Shown: one piece after another, positions 58,905-64,000 of the stretch
Layout: the number at the start of each line of letters is the position of its first letter
How positions within the stretch are numbered: position 1 is the first letter of the stretch
Source of the DNA: Diphasiastrum complanatum
Lineage: Eukaryota > Streptophyta > Lycopodiopsida > Lycopodiales > Lycopodiaceae
Direction of reading: 5' to 3'
DNA length: 64,000 bases
NCBI GenBank assembly: GCA_029204225.1
Contig: MU831553.1
Span: forward strand, 60,001 to 124,000
Notes under the pieces: generated by a model
The model's input: only the letters and a program-made list of their open reading frames with translations
What the model was told of the DNA's origin: nothing
Databases searched by the model: none
Position numbers and translations under genes: made by a program

Positions 58905-60337
58905 ATGCCTGAGGAATCGATCATGGCACAATCTCATGATTCCGATGAAGTTTGCAAATTGCCCAATGGGCTTCCCAGCAGGAACGTTGATATGGAGAGG
59001 CAGTTTAATATGCAAGGGGGTTTGGGTGATGAAAGCTATGGTCTAAACTCTTCGATGCAGGCTTGGATCACTGAGTGGAGTCGAGATATTTTAATGCAGG
59101 CCTTAGAGAAAATGGAACTTCCTATGAGTAGTACTGTGCTTATTGCAGACTTTGGATGCGCATTCGGCCCCAACACGTTGTCTGTCGTCAGCCAGATTGT
59201 GAACAAGTTGCAGTATAGATACATATTGGAGAGACTATCTGTCCCTGAGTTTCAAGCATATTTTGTTGATCTTCCGTGCAATGATTTCAACTCTTTATTC
59301 GGTATTCTACCACCCTTCGTTACCTCGCAACCTATTGCATTCAATGATCTTAAACAAAGATCTTACCACGCCGCAGGAGTTCCAGGGAGCTTTTACAGAA
59401 AATTATTTCCAAGCGCTAGCTTGCATGCCGCGTTCACGGCTAACTCCTTACATTGGTTGTCAAAGGTAAGTACGTGCCTCTAAATAGTATATACAACTGG
59501 TCATCAGTGATGTATCTAGCGTTGGTTACGAATTCACAGCCTCTCTTAGTGATATATGCAAGGTGAATTTGCAGTACATTTTATAACATTGGCTCGCTGC
59601 CAGGTTCCAGAAGCAATTCAAAATAAGCATTCCGCTGCATGGAACAAAGGACAGTGTTGGATAAGCCCCTCCAACGTACTGGCAGCACAAGAGTATTCCA
59701 AACAAGCCAAGGAAGACCTACGTAGCTTTTTGAGCTCTCGTGCCCAAGATATGGCTTCGGGAAGCCTTTTGTTTATGTTGATTAGTGGCCGAGCCTCAGC
59801 ACATCCAGAATACCCATTTTCGTTTCTTGACACCGACAGTAAGGATTTCTTTCACGAGTGGGTCGTGGAGATTGACAATTGCTGGAACGATCTTATCAAA
59901 GAGGTAATTCAAACACGTGCCTTTTTAGTCAGCCTGAAATGTGACTAAGATTGTGCTCATCACGCTGTTTTGATAACACGCAGAAGGTGATCGATGAAGA
60001 AGTAAGAGATTCATTCAACCTGCCTATATGCTACCGGAGTATAGAAGAGCTGGAAGAGGCAGTGAGGGAGTCATCAGAATTCTCAATCCACTTTCTGAAG
60101 CTGGTGAGAGTGTCTGGGATAAATTTCACAGAAAAGGGGGAGAGAGAGGAAGGCGTTAAGGCGAAGGCAGGATGGTATGAGCAAGTTCGAAGCGCAATCG
60201 GGCCGTTCATCGAAGCTCACATTGGCTCTTCCTCCATCTCTCAACTCTTCTTCCAACGACTAAAAGGAAGGGCTGCCAAGCGCGTAGATACGGATTCTAG
60301 TTATGCAATGATAATTGCCTCTCTCATCAGAAAATGA
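58905..60337 (+). CDS. SABATH family carboxyl methyltransferase
   Basis: Three exons, 58905-59465, 59604-59903 and 59984-60337, with GT-AG introns in phase 0 give 404 codons, a usual full length. The family moves a methyl group from S-adenosylmethionine to carboxyl groups of small acids (salicylate, benzoate, jasmonate, indoleacetate) or to a ring nitrogen, in the cytosol. Visible features: GDESYGLNSSMQ at 41-52 (substrate-site Gln52), the SAM motif IADFGCAFGPNT at 80-91 (usually LGCSSGPN) and VDLPCNDFNSLF at 121-132. Also SFYRKLFP at 162-169 and NSLHWLS at 180-186. His183-Trp184 sits where salicylate-specific enzymes have Met-Trp, so benzoate, indoleacetate or jasmonate are as likely. C-terminal parts ISPSNVLAAQEYSKQA and DSFNLPICYRSIEELEEAV also fit. 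No break is seen. ATG58905 lies upstream of a second in-frame ATG at 58923; either could serve. The substrate cannot be told from sequence alone. Confidence 0.9.
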
Positions 60338-60407
60338 TGATATGCAAATTTTTTACCATGACCAAACTTAACCACTTTGTAGCACCATTAAAAATTCACG
60401 TCATTTC

Positions 60408-60413
60408 AATAAA
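60408..60413 (+). terminator. Polyadenylation signal candidate of the SABATH gene
   Basis: AATAAA, 71 bp after the stop codon. Confidence 0.45.
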
Positions 60414-62059
60414 TTTAGATCTATGTTATGAAAATTTGGAGTCTCATGCCAATTGTCACTCTCATCACGAGGTGCTCTCTTATGGAACCCACATGGAACT
60501 TTTGGCACACATCAACATCCTGGATGCGCTTTTAATTGTGGACTTGGCACAAGGTGCGGCCACATAACAGGGAGGGAGACGGAGGGAAGGTCACCCTCCG
60601 AGGGCATTCCACCCAAGGAAGCACGTGTCCTCGGGCGGTCCTCGGAGGGTGACCTTCCCTGCCTTAATTTCTATTTTTAATTTTTTTTTCAATGTTTTTC
60701 TTTTACAAGCACCTTTTGGGCAGAAGATGCGGGTGAAAAAAGGTAAATTTTTTTATGTGCACTTTCCGACAACCGGAAAGTGCATATAGCTTCTAAAACT
60801 CAAGAAAAATTCTAAATTTTTCTTAGAGAGTAAAAGAAACACAGTGCTACATAAACTATTCACCTTAGTAATATGATTATGTGCTCGTGTGACCATATCA
60901 AGGTGGGAGCAAGAACTTGGCAGATTAATGTCTATTTGAAAAAGATCTTATGCATAGCAGAACAGTTTCTAAAGAATTTTGTGTAGCTTTTTGCTCTATG
61001 GTAATTGCACTATTGTTGATTTTTTTTTATGCACATAAGTTCTAAACTCCAAGAAAAAATGCAAGTTTTTATTGAAGAGTAAAAGCAACACATTGCTACT
61101 AATCACCTTCGAATAATTATGTGCACTCGTGAGCATATCAAGATGAAAAGCTTCTTGTGGAAGAATTTGATAAAAAAGGAAATGACTTCAAAAGTAGCAC
61201 ACATCCATAAAATTTATGTTGCATACTATTGGAAAAAGAACTAAATTTGCATGCTTTATGATCAGGGGACTACACGAAGATGGTCTAGATGGTTCTGGAC
61301 GTTTCCATCACAATAGGCATTCACAAAGTTGTAAAGCATTGGGATTCTTGATCGTGAATGTCTGCTAGCTGAATGAATTTTGATCTCAAAGCTCCCATAG
61401 ATAGATGGCGTTGGAGATTTTAGTGTCCAATGGTTGATGGAAGAGACCTACATTACATACTAGTAATAGATATCAAACTGAGAAAAAAAAAAGAATGTTA
61501 CAATTGGTAATTCCTTTCAATTTAGGTCCACCTAATAAGAATCACAATTTTCTGCTTTCTTTGAAAATGTCACTAGTATGGAAGTCATTCTGATAACTAG
61601 TATTCTTGGTTCTATTCTCGTTGCTTCTTTCAAACAACGTATTTCCATTGCCCTACAATGAGCTGAGGCCCTATCATGGTAAGAGCATGACTGTGAGCTA
61701 TTCAACAAGCTTCTATATCCTTTTTTGCAAACTAAACTCCACAAACAAAGATGATTGAAAATGTGTAGTTGTATTATTAAATGCCACAAAAATAATTCCA
61801 TGTTGGTCATTATGTTTTATGTCATTTTCTTCCACAAATCAGTACATGAGATGATTATGAACTTGGGTACAAGCATAGTTCCTAGGAACCGAATGAAAAA
61901 TTTTCAAAGTACCTTAGGAATGGTTTGTTAGATTGTTTCTTAAGGCTTATGAAGACTCCTTTTCTTTTTTTAAACACAAGATTATTTGTTTGATCATTCT
62001 TGCATTCCTATCTGATTATTTTTACACAGCAATGTCCGGGTTGTCTGGAACAATCATGG
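60414..62059. other. Gene-free interval with hairpins and a tandem duplication
   Basis: Holds the 20-bp-arm inverted repeat at 60584-60659, a TGCACTTTCC/GGAAAGTGCA hairpin at about 60760-60785, and a diverged direct repeat at about 60784-60910 and 61035-61150 (GAGTAAAAGmAACACAkTGC). No gene. Confidence 0.5.
60584..60659. repeat. Perfect 20-bp inverted repeat
   Basis: GGGAAGGTCACCCTCCGAGG (60584-60603) is exactly complementary to CCTCGGAGGGTGACCTTCCC (60640-60659), with a 36-nt loop. It is GC-rich in an AT-rich setting, 250 bp past the SABATH stop. Confidence 0.92.
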
Positions 62060-62537
62060 TAAAGAGCATAGCAGGTAACTGAGCTGCTTTTCTTGTGAGA
62101 CTGTGTGTTCTGCTCCAGCATTGTGTAGCGATAGGAATAGGTTCTTCATCTTCCTGATGAAGGTTGAGATCTTTGCCATTCCATCTTAGATAGGTAAGCT
62201 GATCTTCTAGATGAATTATTAGATTTCATGACTTGGTCTGAAATCTACTGATGAGTGTATCCCACATCTCTCTAGCATTAGAGATTGATGCGAGGTCAAG
62301 GGTAATGTTGTCTTCGATGGAAGAGGAGATAACAGCTACTACTTTGTCATTCTTCTCTTTCCACTCCCGAAGATCTTTGCATGTGTTGGCTGACATCTCT
62401 TCGGTGCCATCCACCCATGGCCATAATGCTTCTCCTCTTAGGATAAGCGATGTCTTCACTTTCCAAGCAAGAAAGTTTGATTCATCTGCTTCAAGTACTG
62501 TGCATATCTTTGATTGGATGCTGTGAATAGAAGCCAT
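62060..62537 (-). pseudogene. Copia element I gag fragment
   Basis: An ATG at 62537 opens a copia gag N-terminal domain of UBN2/DUF4219 type: ESNFLAWKVKTSLILRG, then DKVVAVISSSIEDNIT, then AREMWDTLISRFQTKS. The clear frame ends at 62226. Below that, in another frame, further gag helices (IRKMKNLFLSLHNAG, QLSYLLCSLP) are visible to about 62060. No protease, integrase or RT follows on minus. The PBS and LTR lie just upstream, so this is the 5' end of a truncated element. Confidence 0.8.
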
Positions 62538-62551
62538 GGTCTCAGTGACGA

Positions 62552-62564
62552 GGCTCTGATACCA
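62552..62564 (-). promoter_or_regulatory. Primer-binding site of copia I
   Basis: Plus GGCTCTGATACCA, one base from the TGTTGGAAAA start of an LTR. It is the standard copia iMet-tRNA site on minus, about 15 bp from the gag ATG. Confidence 0.9.
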
Positions 62565-62565
62565 C

Positions 62566-63171
62566 TGTTGGAAAAAAAATGTTTAGCGTCCTGATGGGAG
62601 GAAACTCTGCCTCCACTGATGGAATCTAGCTACTGATACCACTGATAGTAATTTTGTAGCGAATCTCCCTCAAGCGACAATGATTATGGTTAAGCTCAGA
62701 TAGAGTCAATCTATCGGTTAAGGCTACTGTCTCAAGCCACGATCAGTCATCCTCCGAACAAGCAGATAGCTACTGCTAATCTGATGATAAGTTTATGAAT
62801 AGCAGATAATGTCTAATGACAGCAAAAATATATCTACTGACAAGATTGAACAAGCATCACATCATTCATGGATTGTACATTGAGCAGAAAAGATGTAACT
62901 CGTCTATACTGTCAAAATTGAGTGTACAATAAATTTCTTTCTTGAGTGTTTTCTGTTTCTCAAATTAGCACGTTAGCGTGAGAGGGATGTTGTCTTCTCA
63001 CGAGCTAAACTAGCTACTGCTAGAACAGTCTTTCTTCCTTAATACGCACCTCACTGAGTGTTGCATTTAGGATTCTCTCTATATCTATAAATATATTTCT
63101 GTCTCTGATCCAATACATATATCATGCCAGATTAGATTACAAGATTGATTAGCTAAGTTTAAGCTAAACAT
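62566..63171 (-). repeat. 5' LTR of copia I (outer end uncertain)
   Basis: Starts TGTTGGAAAAAAAATG beside the PBS. A TATA-like TATTTATAGATATAG on minus at about 63080-63096 fits an LTR promoter. The outer end cannot be fixed without a second copy; 63171, after AAGCTAAACA, is only one possibility. Confidence 0.5.
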
Positions 63172-63599
63172 CCATTTAAGTATGTTTCTGTTAATGTTGC
63201 ATGGTGACGGTGGAGCGTGATCATTTGAAAAACTTCACGCCTGAGTAGCTGAGGTCCGATAGTTCTCATCCATGCCCGATAGTTCATCCTCACCTTGGCT
63301 TGTGTATGGATACGCCGAAGTGTCGGCCTTCTGAGTATTTGGCAAAAAAGCCGAAAGGCTGAAGGTAGGCTAAAACAAAATCTTGGGTCATTCTAGACCT
63401 AGTGTTGCAATTTTATAAAAATATGAAAAATGTGAAAAATGCAAACTGTGCGACAAACAGTTCAAATATGTGGATTGTGCAGAATCTAGTTAAAATATAC
63501 AACAGTCTAAAAGACAAGAAAAAATACTAAGGCTTTAAAGTAAAAATTTAATGTTTTTTCAAATACATGGTGACTAGATATATATATTTTAAGGAGGAG
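63172..63599. other. Gene-free interval ending in a polypurine tract
   Basis: No gene. It ends with a purine-rich AAGGAGGAG at 63591-63599, directly before the LTR start. Confidence 0.5.
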
Positions 63600-64000
63600 T
63601 GTGAAAAAAGGTAAAACATATCTTTTGATGTTGACTTTGGGAGCTATGCTCACTTTATTCCATTGTACATAATTAAGGTATGTGAATTGAGCACATGACC
63701 TTGTAGGATAGGTCAAGTTTGTGTTAGATAGATTTAGTTGTGTTAGCATGCAAAATGTTGGGTGACATGCAAAGTTAGGTAGAATGCAACATGCAATAGA
63801 GCATACATGATCTACACATGTCTAGTTCATCTAGGAAAGTGACATAAGTTTGGCACGTGGACCTATGATAGTAGAGTTAACTAAGAGATGTGGATCAACC
63901 ATTGATCACATGCAAATTTTACTTAGAACTCGAGCCTCATCATGTAAGAATTTAGCTAGTTTTCCATATTGTAATTTTTGATGAGAATTGAGATTTCTCT
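63600..64000 (+). repeat. LTR related to that of copia C (runs off the window)
   Basis: Starts TGTGAAAAAAGG after a polypurine tract. It shares GGTATGTGAATTGAGCACAT, TTAGATAGATTyA and GATCTACACATGTCTAG with 13295-14017, in the same order. The plus orientation and preceding purine tract suggest a 3' LTR, but no recognisable polyprotein lies to its left. Confidence 0.65.

Overview
The window looks like intergenic DNA from a large, repeat-rich land-plant nuclear genome. The evidence is plant-type Ty1/copia and Ty3/gypsy LTR retrotransposon remnants primed by the initiator-Met tRNA, very long (GA)n/(CT)n and (TA)n tracts, and one intron-containing SABATH-family methyltransferase gene, a plant family. 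I cannot name the species or the major plant group from the sequence. No bacterial operons, rRNA, tRNA or CRISPR arrays were seen. Almost every long open frame is either a decayed retroelement or an artefact of low-complexity sequence.

Layout. 1-1552: AT-rich sequence with a degenerate minisatellite. 1553-4075: copia element A (minus strand), whose RT is deleted. 4076-5543: gene-free, with G27 and G21 homopolymers. 5544-6152: a gypsy-type gag fragment that runs into a three-unit tandem array (6092-8203). The array units are the 3' end of the ORF plus the start of the LTR of an unrecognised retroelement family, here called family G (minus strand). The rest of that copy's decayed ORF lies at about 8188-9500. 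11905-12832: an unidentified low-complexity ORF. 13295-16437: copia element C (plus), with LTR, PBS, gag, protease and integrase. It is cut short at a 221-bp near-perfect inverted repeat (16438-16658). 17438-18389: a CT microsatellite and a gypsy RT/RNase H remnant. 18400-20148: unidentified reading frames, including a broken intron-containing gene on the minus strand. 20218-21562: a gypsy gag/protease/RT-start remnant (minus), abutted by copia B (21565-23640, RT/RNase H only) and then by a copia RNase H tail with a partial LTR, element D (23641-24963).

24964-29758 is gene-poor. 29759-30100 carries a Helitron-like 3' terminus. 30640-33597 is a second, fuller copy of family G on the plus strand. 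Its 3' LTR is interrupted by element F (33598-38876), a non-autonomous copia-like element with two 832-bp LTRs and matching CTTAC target duplications. 39208-50797 is a duplicated field of two tandem repeat types: a roughly 350-bp 'H' unit, and a G-box-like palindrome unit (CACGTG variants) that carries GA seeds. One copy of this field is split by element E (41143-46528), a non-autonomous LTR element with CTCAC target duplications. The other copy preserves the empty site. 50800-53500 is gene-poor. 53506-57060 is dominated by microsatellites, several Helitron-like 3' ends and a GCGG-rich repeat.

The one convincing intact gene is the SABATH methyltransferase at 58905-60337, with three exons and 404 codons. 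Beyond it lie small hairpins, a copia gag fragment with PBS and LTR (element I, 62060 onward, minus), and the start of an LTR related to that of element C (63600-64000).

The genes do not form a pathway. The region records nested insertion, deletion and tandem amplification of retroelements around a single specialised-metabolism or hormone-conjugation gene.
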